NCBI GenBank assembly: GCA_023231005.1
Contig: JALNWG010000012.1
Span: 19,356 to 83,355, forward strand
Reading direction: 5' to 3'
DNA: 64,000 nt
DNA from: Bacteroidales bacterium
Lineage (GTDB): Bacteria; Bacteroidota; Bacteroidia; Bacteroidales; FEN-979
Shown here: positions 26,991 to 36,436 of the stretch, piece by piece
How positions within the stretch are numbered: position 1 is the stretch's first letter
How the letters are laid out: the number at the start of each line of letters is the position of its first letter
The notes under the pieces: generated by a model
Told to the model about the DNA's origin: nothing
Databases searched by the model: none
What the model saw: only the letters and a program-made list of their open reading frames with translations
Position numbers and translations under genes: made by a program

Positions 26991-28283
26991 ATGGAGGATA
27001 CTAAAAAACAAATTGCAGAACTTAAACAGCAGATCCTTGAGTTAAAATCGTTACTCGAACAAACACGTATTGATGCGGAAAATGCAAACAAATCAAAAAC
27101 CATGTTTCTTGCAAACATGAGTCATGAGATCAGAACTCCTATGAATAGTATCATAGGAATTTATAATGTACTCAATCAAACAGACCTTTCATCAGAACAA
27201 AAAGAATTCCTTGATATTATCAATATTTCAAGCCATAATCTTCTCGCTATTATTAATGATATCCTGGATCTGTCGAAAATTGAAGCTGGACAATTAAAAC
27301 TTGAGAATAAACCTTTTTTTCTCCATGAAGAAATTCATCAGGTTATCAAACTTCTGTCGATTAAAGCCAAAGGGAAAGGAATCGATCTTTTTTCAAAAAT
27401 TCAATCTACTGTACCTGTTTGCGTTACAGGAGACTCGAACAGATTAAAACAGATATTGATCAATCTTACCAATAATGCGATCAAATTCACAAATGAAGGT
27501 CATGTAGAACTGTCTGTAGAAACCATCAATCCGGATAGCACAAATTTTTGCCAGAATCAAAAATATATCAGGGATGATTTTGTGCAGAAAATTAAAGAAA
27601 ACCCCGAAAATGTTATTCTGAAATTTGAGGTTGTTGATTCTGGAATTGGGATTTCATCAGAAGAACAAGAGAATTTATTTCATGAATTTGCTCAGTTACA
27701 AAATCCTTTGATAAAAAAATTTGAAGGTTCTGGATTGGGGCTTTCCATTTCTAAAAACCTCACTCAACTGATGAATGGTAAAATTGGAGTGATCAGTGAA
27801 AAAGGAAAAGGGTCTACTTTTTGGTTTACCTTATTGCTAGAAAAAGCAGATGAAGAAGGCTTGCTTAGAGATCAATTAGGAAAAATTTCAAAACCCCGAA
27901 AAATAAGACCATTATCCATTTTATTAGTTGAAGATAACCTATTGAACCAGAAATTTGCCATGACTAGCTTGCAGCGGGCTGGACATAATGTTGATCTGGC
28001 TGAGAATGGAAAAATTGCCGTTGAGAAATTTAGAAATCATCAATTTGACCTCATCCTTATGGATATTGCCATGCCGGTAATGGATGGCATTGAAGCTACT
28101 CATGTGATCAGGGAACTCGAATCAAAAACCGGAAAAAGAAAAATTAAAATTGTTGCTATAACTGCGCATGTTATGGTTACTGACCGAGATAAATGTCTGG
28201 CAGCAGGAATGGATGAATACATTTCCAAACCTTACCGTCCCCAAGAGCTTATGGCCATTATCGAACAGTTTGACTGGGAATGA
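26991..28283 (+). CDS. Soluble hybrid sensor histidine kinase
   Basis: This 430-residue cytosolic protein starts with a short coiled coil (residues 1-35) and no membrane helix or recognised sensor domain. HisKA has NMSHEIRTPMN with His45, the HATPase has NNAIKFTNEG, VVDSGIGIS and GSGLGLSISK, and a C-terminal receiver has ILLVEDN and Asp358 in LILMDIAMPVMDG. All catalytic residues look intact. It starts 1 nt after the stop of the His-less paralogue, so the pair is almost certainly co-expressed and may form heterodimers. It could phosphorylate the stand-alone regulator at the other end of the locus. Confidence 0.95.
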   Translation: MEDTKKQIAELKQQILELKSLLEQTRIDAENANKSKTMFLANMSHEIRTPMNSIIGIYNVLNQTDLSSEQKEFLDIINISSHNLLAIINDILDLSKIEAGQLKLENKPFFLHEEIHQVIKLLSIKAKGKGIDLFSKIQSTVPVCVTGDSNRLKQILINLTNNAIKFTNEGHVELSVETINPDSTNFCQNQKYIRDDFVQKIKENPENVILKFEVVDSGIGISSEEQENLFHEFAQLQNPLIKKFEGSGLGLSISKNLTQLMNGKIGVISEKGKGSTFWFTLLLEKADEEGLLRDQLGKISKPRKIRPLSILLVEDNLLNQKFAMTSLQRAGHNVDLAENGKIAVEKFRNHQFDLILMDIAMPVMDGIEATHVIRELESKTGKRKIKIVAITAHVMVTDRDKCLAAGMDEYISKPYRPQELMAIIEQFDWE

Positions 28284-28302
28284 TCTTTTTTCTCGAAAAT
28301 AT

Positions 28303-31300
28303 TTACTTTTTAATAAATTGGAAATCGAATCTCTGCTTCCCCTTAATTATATTGATAAAATAGCAACCTGGAAGAAAATCTGCAACTCGAATTGTATACA
28401 AAGGCTCACAAAGTTTTAAATGTCTTATAACCTTTCCGTTTAAATCCAGAATATTAACAGTCACCGTCTCTTTTTCCTGATAAGATAAATCAGAAATGCA
28501 TATTTCCTGATCAGCTGGGTTTGGAAATACTCGGAAAGGATTGAAGGCATTATTCTCTTGTATCCCGGTACAAGCGATAAAATCCACATAAGCGGTATCC
28601 ATATTTGCACAACCATTTTTTGTAACATATACCCAGATTGGGAAAAAACCAATTCCCCTACCCACAGAATCCACAATGGTAATTGAATCAGTTGCTCCAT
28701 TTGACCATTGGTAATTATCAAATCCAGGTCCAGCATGCAAAATGATAGAATTTTCCACACACAGCGTTGTATCAGGCTGTGCAAAAATAGCAGGTAATGG
28801 ATTTACTTTTGTGGTTATTGTATCTGCATTGCTACAGCCAGTTTCATCGGTAAAGGTGTACCAAACATTATTCAGACCAATATTTGCAATACTTGGAAAA
28901 AATTGTTTATTGACCAATCCGGAAGTTGCATGAAAAAATCCTCCTAAGGGTTGTCCATTCAGATTAACAGGTTCATCATCTGAACAATAAGCAGGTAAAA
29001 GACCGGATAATGTGACAATAGGTAAGGAATTGACAGTAATTATCAGACTGTCGCTTGCATAACAATTATATTGATTGGTAACAAATACAGAATATTGAGT
29101 AGTAACGACAGGTTTGACAACAATAGAAGCTACGGTATCACCTGTATTCCAAAGATAATGATCACCACCTATTGCTGTCAACCTCATACTATCTCCCCAA
29201 CAAATAGTCGTATCGGGAGGCAAACCAGGATCCGGATCTGGATAACGAATGACCTGTACACTGTCTTTATTAACGTTCCCTAAGGGATTGATGCAAATAA
29301 CCTTGTACCATGTTGTTTTTGTAGGATTTACAATGGGATTGAAAATGCCTGGGTTAGAAATTGTCGAATCGTAAGGTACAGAATTCCACTGAATAATATC
29401 ATTGTCCAGAGTATCCAACAAAGACAGCATGAGTGGATTCCCTTTACAAAGAGTGGGAATTTTATTTGATATAAATTTCACGAAACAGCTATCTTTAATC
29501 CCTTCCAAATCCTGAGCAACAAGATAAACACTATCAGTCCCAATCCAAAAAGATTTTGGCTTCTGAACATCCAAAAGGTTCTCTGGAGTGATTGATAAAT
29601 TTAAAGTGGAAACCCCGCTAATTGTCCAGATGACAGGAGTACCGGGAGTAATAGAATCAATTACCAGGGTATTTAGATCAATGGATTGAAAAGGCTCGTT
29701 GGCTGTAATTACCTGATCAGGAAGATGAGTGGTCTTGAGAAAACCTGAAGAACGTAAATCCATGCCACTGATTTTAACAGTATCATTATTCAGTCCATCA
29801 TTAGCAATTAAAATATTAACGATTGAAGCATTTTCCGGGACATTAAGAATTTGAAACTTTTTTACCCATGCAATAGAATCAACAGAAAACTCCATATTAT
29901 AGTTGCCCCCAGTTTCCGGAAAATAAAAATTAACCAATACTTTGCTCGTGTCATTAGAACTTCTTTTTACCCAGATCGAAAATTTATTATCACCTTTTTC
30001 CAAGCCCGCAAGGGCCGTTATCTGACAAATATTACCTGATCCGCCAATCATAAAGCAACGGTTTCCACTCACCTCAACACCATCGCTCAAACTATATATT
30101 CCCAGGTTTGAACTGTTTTGATCGTAGCCGTCTGGGAAATTATTTCCATCCAAATCGGTATTAAGCTTTGGAAAAATATTTGTTACACGATTTGGAATGC
30201 TATCGTACAACATAGCCGTCCATTGATGATATGTCAGAACCGGAATATTGCTGGCAACACACCAATTCAACAAGCTATCAACTCTGGATAGATATCCATT
30301 CCACCCACCTGGGGGACTATCAATAAAATAAGATAAATCGACTTTGATATAATGCTTGGCAAAAGAATTAACAATTTCACTTTTATTCCAAGTAAGATCA
30401 TGATTTTCAATGGAAATATCACCAGACTGTAGCGAAAATTGCTTTGTTCCACTTGGATTATATTCATTGTAACAAAAAAATGCAGCATTGGTATAATTAG
30501 ATGCAGCAGTATAGTTTAAGGAGTCACCAAGAAAGGATTTAATTTCATAAGCGTTAATCCATGGCATTTGACCCGAAGGATGAATCCAGGTATAAGGACG
30601 TGGAATGTTCAAATCCGAATATATTTTAAGTGAATGAGAACCAAGTAGCTGAACCGCTGCTGGGTGCATGAAAACATCACGTTGAGTGAGTTTGTGATAG
30701 GAAATACCATTCATTATCCCCATGTCTAATGGCTCACCCCAAAATGATTTTACTTTCAAGGTATCCGGATCAAAAGGATTTTTATTTTTCAGATCATACC
30801 ATAGACAAGGCTTATGAGTAAACCCAAAAAGGATAGAAAAAAAGTAAGGATTCCCATTTAAATCCGAAAATTCACCATTGTTAATACTGATAACAGTATT
30901 TCCGATGATGTTTACCAATCCTTCGTTATGACTTTGCGTTGTATCGATGGAATAATATTTCAAACAAACTTGTTGGCCATAAAAATGATCCACCCCTGGA
31001 TGATTTGAATAAATACTTGTATCCTGAAGGCTGAGCAATGAAAAATATTGAGTTTGATGAGTTGGAGTATTATCCATCACTTCATTACCTAATTGAATAT
31101 AAGACTTTAAGGAGTCAACATAAGGTAAATTTAGTGGAAGTGACCAAGATGTAATCCCTAAACAGAAGTTCTTTTGATATCTACTAAAAATGTTTTTGAA
31201 TTGGGATAATTTAGTTAGTGAAGGATTATTATCAACCCGGAAACAGACTCCCCCTGTCTTAGTCAGATATTGAGCGCTGATATTGTTTGAAAATGGAAAA

Positions 31301-31377
31301 ATCATCAAGATTATCGCAAGCCTTGCAATCAGATTATAGGTGAGTAAATGCTTCTCACGTTTGCCATTAGTTAGCAT
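28303..31377 (-). CDS. Large T9SS surface protein with deacetylase-like N-terminus and Ig-like repeats
   Basis: The 1024-residue protein has a signal peptide ending near residue 36 (NNISAQ). Residues about 37-400 resemble a NodB/CE4 polysaccharide deacetylase (GGVCFRVDNNPSL, GNEVMDNTPTHQT, WIHPSGQMPW, IPVLTYHQW), but the first His of the metal motif is Asn. A DLDGNNFPDG calcium-loop-like sequence, a carbohydrate-binding-like domain (about 440-550) and Ig-like repeats (about 690-935) follow. The end (RVFPNPADQEICISDL...GKVIRHLKL) is a type A T9SS sorting domain. It overlaps the PorP-like gene by 11 nt and is paralogous to the protein encoded beyond it. Confidence 0.85.
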   Translation of the reverse strand: MLTNGKREKHLLTYNLIARLAIILMIFPFSNNISAQYLTKTGGVCFRVDNNPSLTKLSQFKNIFSRYQKNFCLGITSWSLPLNLPYVDSLKSYIQLGNEVMDNTPTHQTQYFSLLSLQDTSIYSNHPGVDHFYGQQVCLKYYSIDTTQSHNEGLVNIIGNTVISINNGEFSDLNGNPYFFSILFGFTHKPCLWYDLKNKNPFDPDTLKVKSFWGEPLDMGIMNGISYHKLTQRDVFMHPAAVQLLGSHSLKIYSDLNIPRPYTWIHPSGQMPWINAYEIKSFLGDSLNYTAASNYTNAAFFCYNEYNPSGTKQFSLQSGDISIENHDLTWNKSEIVNSFAKHYIKVDLSYFIDSPPGGWNGYLSRVDSLLNWCVASNIPVLTYHQWTAMLYDSIPNRVTNIFPKLNTDLDGNNFPDGYDQNSSNLGIYSLSDGVEVSGNRCFMIGGSGNICQITALAGLEKGDNKFSIWVKRSSNDTSKVLVNFYFPETGGNYNMEFSVDSIAWVKKFQILNVPENASIVNILIANDGLNNDTVKISGMDLRSSGFLKTTHLPDQVITANEPFQSIDLNTLVIDSITPGTPVIWTISGVSTLNLSITPENLLDVQKPKSFWIGTDSVYLVAQDLEGIKDSCFVKFISNKIPTLCKGNPLMLSLLDTLDNDIIQWNSVPYDSTISNPGIFNPIVNPTKTTWYKVICINPLGNVNKDSVQVIRYPDPDPGLPPDTTICWGDSMRLTAIGGDHYLWNTGDTVASIVVKPVVTTQYSVFVTNQYNCYASDSLIITVNSLPIVTLSGLLPAYCSDDEPVNLNGQPLGGFFHATSGLVNKQFFPSIANIGLNNVWYTFTDETGCSNADTITTKVNPLPAIFAQPDTTLCVENSIILHAGPGFDNYQWSNGATDSITIVDSVGRGIGFFPIWVYVTKNGCANMDTAYVDFIACTGIQENNAFNPFRVFPNPADQEICISDLSYQEKETVTVNILDLNGKVIRHLKLCEPLYTIRVADFLPGCYFINIIKGKQRFDFQFIKK

Positions 31378-32296
31378 AATCTTTTATTTGTAATGGTTTA
31401 GTTTCAGATGATTTTATTCGATATCCAATAGATATTTCATGAGTTCCACCGCCTAAACCTTGCATTGCAAATCCGTTAAATTCGTAATTATAATTAAGGA
31501 TAATGGATTTGATGATTGACAACCCTGCAGTGACACCGAGAATATTATTTTTCCTGTACATAAGTCCAAACCAGTAATTGTCTTTATAGTTTACCAAGGT
31601 ACTTAAATCAATGGTCCAGGAACTGAATTGGGTATTTCTAAAAAGAAAATCGAATTTCAATCTCCAGTCAGGACTGACATTCACTGCATAATTCGCATAT
31701 AATAGCCAGTTTCGATCCATTGTTAAAATACGGTCGTAAGAACTCCCAGAATAGAATGAATTATTATTGAATAATAGTGGGAAAGAAATACAGAAATTCA
31801 AATCCCTCCAATTATATAGCAAACTTGCACCAACATTGAAATAGGTTTCGGTTATCTTATCACCTCCTGTTAATAATGGATCGGTAGGATCACTAACTAA
31901 AAGATCCGTCAGATCAATAGAATTTTGATAACAGGCAGCATTAATCCCGAAACTTAAGAAATGATCTGCTGCAACCTGCAGGTGATACGCAAAATTTAAG
32001 TTAAAAGTAAGATTTTTGACTCTTCCTGCTTTATTTATCAATATATTCCCTCCCAAACCAATGTTCTTAGCCAATTGACCATCGAGATTTATATTACCAA
32101 TCACAGGAGCTCCAGATAATTTAGTCCATTCACTCCGATGAGTCAAAATGGTTTGAAATTTATAATATTTACCTGTAAAGGCAGGAGAAATTGAAGATGG
32201 GTTAATAAGATAGTTATCTAAAATAGGAAACTGTTGGCCTAAAAGTCCAGTAAGTGAGAGGAAAAACAGAAAAATCGTAAGATTCGATTTTCTCAT
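31367..32296 (-). CDS. PorP/SprF-family T9SS outer-membrane protein
   Basis: The 309-residue protein has a signal peptide (MRKSNLTIFLFFLSLTGLLGQQ) followed by a beta-barrel-like sequence with the PorP/SprF signature: the NYLINPSSISPAFTGKYYKFQ opening, LLGGNILINKAGRVKNLTFNLNFAYHL-type strands and a final strand ending in an amphipathic run (GGTHEISIGYRI). Members sit next to, and serve, T9SS substrates that carry type B (CHU_C) sorting domains. The gene upstream ends in exactly such a domain, so this is the likely dedicated partner. Lies 23 nt after that gene. Confidence 0.9.
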   Translation of the reverse strand: MRKSNLTIFLFFLSLTGLLGQQFPILDNYLINPSSISPAFTGKYYKFQTILTHRSEWTKLSGAPVIGNINLDGQLAKNIGLGGNILINKAGRVKNLTFNLNFAYHLQVAADHFLSFGINAACYQNSIDLTDLLVSDPTDPLLTGGDKITETYFNVGASLLYNWRDLNFCISFPLLFNNNSFYSGSSYDRILTMDRNWLLYANYAVNVSPDWRLKFDFLFRNTQFSSWTIDLSTLVNYKDNYWFGLMYRKNNILGVTAGLSIIKSIILNYNYEFNGFAMQGLGGGTHEISIGYRIKSSETKPLQIKDYAN

Positions 32297-32319
32297 TGGT
32301 TTTTGTTTTTCATCATAAT

Positions 32320-34914
32320 CTATTTGAGAATATTAACAGTTCCCTGAAATACTTTTCTATTCTTACAACGGACTAAGTAGTAGTAAGTATCATTGGTAAG
32401 AACTTTATCATGAAACAATCCATCCCAGTCATTTTGATAGTTAACTTCTGAAAAAACATGTTCTCCATACCGGTTGTATATGTCAACATCACAAGGTCCC
32501 ACATCAAGAAGATTTAAGATTTCCCAGTAATCATTTTTTCCATCGCTATTCGGTGTAAAAAGGTTCATGATAATAGGGATATCACTATACTCTTTTACGT
32601 AGGTACGAAATGATTTTTGTGAAGAACATTTATTTTTATATACATAAACTGAATAAGTTCCACTTTCATAAATCGTAATTTCAAGAGCTTTGCTTCCATT
32701 AGACCAATAAACACTATCATATAATCCAGACGGAACACTAACAACCACGCTATCTCCTTTATAAAAAACCGTATCATTTGAAAATTGTATTGATACCGTT
32801 GGGTTACCCGAAATTGTAACGATATTGATTTTGGAATCATTACAATCGTTAATCGTTGTAACCGATAGACTCACGTTAAAATCTCCCGAGGTAACGAATG
32901 AATGAATCGGATTTTCTTCATGAGACAGGGGTTCACCATCACCAAAATTCCAGCTATAGGAAATAACAGTATCACAAATTACCGAAGAGGTGTTTACAAA
33001 TTGAATGGGTTGTTCCACACACTCATTTTCAAATGTAAAATCAGCAAGAACCTCACCAACCCCTACTAATTTATATATTGCCTTTATTTCCCCCTTCTTG
33101 TTCATTACTTTAAGGCCCACATTATGATATCCGGATGATGAAAAAGCATAAGAGACCACAGAGCCTGTTCCATCATCAAATTTCCCATCTCCGTTCAAAT
33201 CCCAAGAATATGAAATGATATCATCAAAAGGGGTGGATGTACTGGTCAATATCGTTGTGTTACCAACACATACTTTAGTGTAATTAAAATCAACAATCAA
33301 AGGGCCTGTTGTGGTTAAGGACATACCACTGATTTTAACAGATCCGGGGACGGAAGAGGTGTTGGTAAAGAAAACATTAACAAGATTGATCGAATCAGAA
33401 ATTGCTAAAGTATCAGTCTGCTTTTCCCAATTGACTGAATTAGCAAGAAACTGAAAAGACTTCGTCGTGCCATTTTCAGGAAAATAAAATTGTACCTCAA
33501 TAGTGGCATTTACACCTTCATTAGCTTTTGTATAAATTGAGAATGCATTTTTCCCTTTTTGAAGTCCACCAAGACTTGAGATAGAACAGATCGTACCAGT
33601 TTCACTTATTTGAAAGCAACAATTTCCGCTCTCTGGTACTCCGTCATTAGTAGAATAAATCCCTTTGTAACCAACCGTATTATTATAGCCATCAGGGAAT
33701 AGATCTTCATCAAGATCAACATTGAGTTTGGGAATAGCATTGATGGAACCATTTGGTGTATAATCATATAGAATTGCCTTCCATTGAGCATGTGTATTTA
33801 CAGGAATATCATTCCGGGAACACCAAAATAATAAACTATCTACTCGCTGCAAGAAAGAAGTCCACCCTCCAAGAGGGTTGTAAAGATCTGACAATACAAT
33901 GGTTGTATAATTTTTAGCTATCTGGTTAGCAATTAATTTTTTATTCCATTTAAAGAACGTTGACTCAAATGAAGTCGTTCCAAATTGCATCCCAAATGGT
34001 TTTATTCCATTGGGGTTATATTCATTGAAACATAATAATGATGGATAATAATAAGAGGCTGCTTCTTTGTATAAAAGATTGTCTCCAAAATTGTCTTTGA
34101 TTTCAGTAGTGGAAAAATAAGGCATTTTACCGCCTGGATGAATCCAGGTAATTGGACGGGGTATACTAAGATCTGAACAAATTTTCAGAGTCCGTTTACC
34201 CAGAAGTTGAATTGCTTGCGGAGACATAATAATGTCATTACGGGAAAGTAAATGATAAGAAACATTATCAAGGATTCCCAAGTCAATTGGCCCTTCCCAA
34301 AAGGTTTGAACATATACTGTATCAACATCATTTGGGTTGGTTGCATGAATGGAGGTCCACAAACAAATTTTATTAAGTTGGCGAAAATAGAGAGCAATGA
34401 AGTTGGATAAATCTTTAAATTCACCCGGAATTCTACTAATTATCATATTACCCTCTATTTTCACTAACCCTTCATTATGGGATTTACTGGTATCGAAAGA
34501 AGAGTATTTTAAACATACCCGCGAACCGATAAAGTGATCAACCCCAAGATCACCGATGTATAAAGAAGTATCTTGTTCATTTAAAAGATCAAAATATTGG
34601 GTTTGTCCAGTGGGAGAATGATCCATTAACTCATGCCCTTTTAATTGTAATTTCTTAATAAATTGGACATAGTCGAGATGTAATGGAAAATCTCCCACAC
34701 TCATTGACATACCGAAATTCATTCCATATTTTGAAAAAACAGAATCTACTTGTTTGAGTTTCTCGATTGACGGATTACCATCTATTCTAAAGCTGATCCC
34801 TCCTTTTTTGTTAGAAACAGGTTGAGAATAAACAATGTTGATGCAAAATACCAAGAAAACAATAAAACAAGTAAAATATTTAATTCCAAAACAGGAAGTA
34901 ATCTTCATCACCAA
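32320..34914 (-). CDS. T9SS surface protein: deacetylase-like domain, PKD domains, type B (CHU_C) sorting domain
   Basis: The 864-residue protein has a signal peptide (to about residue 31). Its CE4-like N-terminus keeps GGISFRIDGNPS, GHELMDHSPTGQT, WIHPGGKMP and IPVNTHAQW. A DLDEDLFPDG loop and a carbohydrate-binding-like region follow, then two PKD domains (about 555-625 and 630-710, each with YSW(D/N)(L/F)(N)GDG). The terminus (NLFTPNSDGKNDYWEI...VDIYNRYGEHVF...TYYYLVRCKN) is the gliding-associated type B T9SS domain. The second His of the CE4 HSxxH motif is Gly, so activity is uncertain. It heads the three-gene surface operon. Confidence 0.87.
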   Translation of the reverse strand: MVMKITSCFGIKYFTCFIVFLVFCINIVYSQPVSNKKGGISFRIDGNPSIEKLKQVDSVFSKYGMNFGMSMSVGDFPLHLDYVQFIKKLQLKGHELMDHSPTGQTQYFDLLNEQDTSLYIGDLGVDHFIGSRVCLKYSSFDTSKSHNEGLVKIEGNMIISRIPGEFKDLSNFIALYFRQLNKICLWTSIHATNPNDVDTVYVQTFWEGPIDLGILDNVSYHLLSRNDIIMSPQAIQLLGKRTLKICSDLSIPRPITWIHPGGKMPYFSTTEIKDNFGDNLLYKEAASYYYPSLLCFNEYNPNGIKPFGMQFGTTSFESTFFKWNKKLIANQIAKNYTTIVLSDLYNPLGGWTSFLQRVDSLLFWCSRNDIPVNTHAQWKAILYDYTPNGSINAIPKLNVDLDEDLFPDGYNNTVGYKGIYSTNDGVPESGNCCFQISETGTICSISSLGGLQKGKNAFSIYTKANEGVNATIEVQFYFPENGTTKSFQFLANSVNWEKQTDTLAISDSINLVNVFFTNTSSVPGSVKISGMSLTTTGPLIVDFNYTKVCVGNTTILTSTSTPFDDIISYSWDLNGDGKFDDGTGSVVSYAFSSSGYHNVGLKVMNKKGEIKAIYKLVGVGEVLADFTFENECVEQPIQFVNTSSVICDTVISYSWNFGDGEPLSHEENPIHSFVTSGDFNVSLSVTTINDCNDSKINIVTISGNPTVSIQFSNDTVFYKGDSVVVSVPSGLYDSVYWSNGSKALEITIYESGTYSVYVYKNKCSSQKSFRTYVKEYSDIPIIMNLFTPNSDGKNDYWEILNLLDVGPCDVDIYNRYGEHVFSEVNYQNDWDGLFHDKVLTNDTYYYLVRCKNRKVFQGTVNILK

Positions 34915-34921
34915 ACAAGTT

Positions 34922-36229
34922 TTATTTTACACCAAGTAATTCAACATCAAAAACAAGGGTAGAAAAAGGAGGAATATTACCCATATCCCGTTCACGATAA
35001 CCAATGCTGGAAGGGATAATTAATGTTGCTTTACCGCCAACATTCATGAGAGAAATTCCTTCATCCCAACCTTTAATGACTTGTCCCTGGCCAAGAGTAA
35101 ATTCAAAAGGTTCATTACGATCGCGAGAGGAATCAAATTTCGTTCCGTTAAGTAAAGTTCCAGTATAATGAACTTTTACTTTTTTCCCTGCCATTGCTTT
35201 TGCACCTGTTCCTTTAACTTTTTCAACATAAATCAGACCGCTGGGTAATGCTTTGGTTGTGATATTCTTATCTTTCAGATATTTTTTTAAGAGCTCACTT
35301 TCTTGTTTTTTGGAGGTCTCTAACTTCATTTCTGCTTTTTTTTTATCCTCAGCAACTTGTTTATCATGAGCTGCTTTTGTTTGTACATCAACTATTTCAA
35401 CTTCATAAACAATCGGAGAAAAAGGTGGTACAAATGCGCCTCTGCCGGTTTCTCCGAAAGCGATTTTGGAGGGAACAATCAAAGTAGCTTTTCCTCCTTT
35501 TTGCATTTTTCCGACACCTTCTTCAAATCCCGGAGTATCAAACCGTTGACCATATTCAAATTGTAATGGCTCTCCACGATCATACGAGGAAAAAATTTGT
35601 TTTCCATCCAGCAAGGAGACTTTAAAATTTGCCTTAACCCAAACACCGGAATCTATTTTCGCTCCTTTTCCTGCCGCAGTTTCAACAAAATACAAACCAG
35701 ATGGAGTTGGAGCTACAGTAATTTGTTTGTCAGCCAGATATTTTTTCAGAGATTCTTCCTCTTTTTTCATCAAGGTAACCGGAGAATCGAACGATAACAG
35801 GGTAATATAAAAATGTACCACACTATTGGAATCAATAAATGGAGGACGAGTAGGTTGCCGGAAAGTCTTTTTAAAGAGAGAGTCAGAATTGATAATGAAG
35901 TCTGCACTGTCTCCAGGAGATAATAATTTGATCCCTTCATAGATATCTCCTTTAAAATCAGAAACCGGTAATTGAAAACGGACAGGACTACCCATTGCTT
36001 TTTTACTATTAAAAAGGGTAGAATCTTTGTAAGTATACCGCATTGTAAGAGAAACCCAATCTCCAACTTTTGGTTTTACTGTATCCTTGCTGACCTTGAA
36101 CAATTTATAATACAAACCTGTCGCAGTTTTTTCATACCCAGGGTATTTAGAAGAACAAGCAAAGAAAGTCAATGTTACCAACATCACAATGACCAATGAA
36201 TTAACAAACACTTTTTTCATAATTTGCAT
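34922..36229 (-). CDS. Lipoprotein with three FKBP-type peptidyl-prolyl isomerase domains
   Basis: The 435-residue protein has a signal sequence ending in a lipobox-like FFAC, predicting a lipid-anchored periplasmic or surface protein. Three FKBP modules follow: a divergent one at about 40-135, a second at about 190-285 (LYFVETAAGKGAKIDSG, FEEGVGKMQKGGKATLIVPS) and a canonical third at about 335-435 (VKVHYTGTLLNGTKFDSS, GWDEGISLMNVGGKATLIIPS, PFSTLVFDVELL). A Lys/Glu-rich helix links the last two. Family members catalyse Xaa-Pro isomerisation and act as chaperones. An internal ATG at 36220 (MKKVF) is an equally good start. It ends 8 nt before the T9SS protein gene. Confidence 0.9.
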   Translation of the reverse strand: MQIMKKVFVNSLVIVMLVTLTFFACSSKYPGYEKTATGLYYKLFKVSKDTVKPKVGDWVSLTMRYTYKDSTLFNSKKAMGSPVRFQLPVSDFKGDIYEGIKLLSPGDSADFIINSDSLFKKTFRQPTRPPFIDSNSVVHFYITLLSFDSPVTLMKKEEESLKKYLADKQITVAPTPSGLYFVETAAGKGAKIDSGVWVKANFKVSLLDGKQIFSSYDRGEPLQFEYGQRFDTPGFEEGVGKMQKGGKATLIVPSKIAFGETGRGAFVPPFSPIVYEVEIVDVQTKAAHDKQVAEDKKKAEMKLETSKKQESELLKKYLKDKNITTKALPSGLIYVEKVKGTGAKAMAGKKVKVHYTGTLLNGTKFDSSRDRNEPFEFTLGQGQVIKGWDEGISLMNVGGKATLIIPSSIGYRERDMGNIPPFSTLVFDVELLGVK

Positions 36230-36324
36230 TTTTACAATTTAGATTTAATTAATTATATACAACATTAACAATATTTTACAATGATTTTATGGGTCTTTTT
36301 CCTTGATCCGGGAAAACTATAATT

Positions 36325-36340
36325 TAACTTGCTCAAGTTA
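36325..36340. repeat. Short inverted repeat between the two FKBP genes
   Basis: TAACTTG and CAAGTTA form a 7-bp inverted repeat separated by two bases within the 207-bp spacer upstream of the triple-FKBP gene. It has no following T-run, so it looks more like a protein-binding site than a terminator. No good TAnnTTTG element is visible beside it. Confidence 0.35.
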
Positions 36341-36436
36341 GCAAAGTCTCATTCGTAAATTGATTTTTTAAAAGTCCTTTTTTCAACATCTTTTGAACTT
36401 GACCATTTAGTGATCTTTATTGTTGGAACCAGAATG

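Noticed and set aside
26991..28283. Possible loss of catalytic residues in the second hybrid kinase
   Set aside because: H-box, N, G1 and G2 boxes and the receiver Asp and Lys are all present, so it is considered fully functional.
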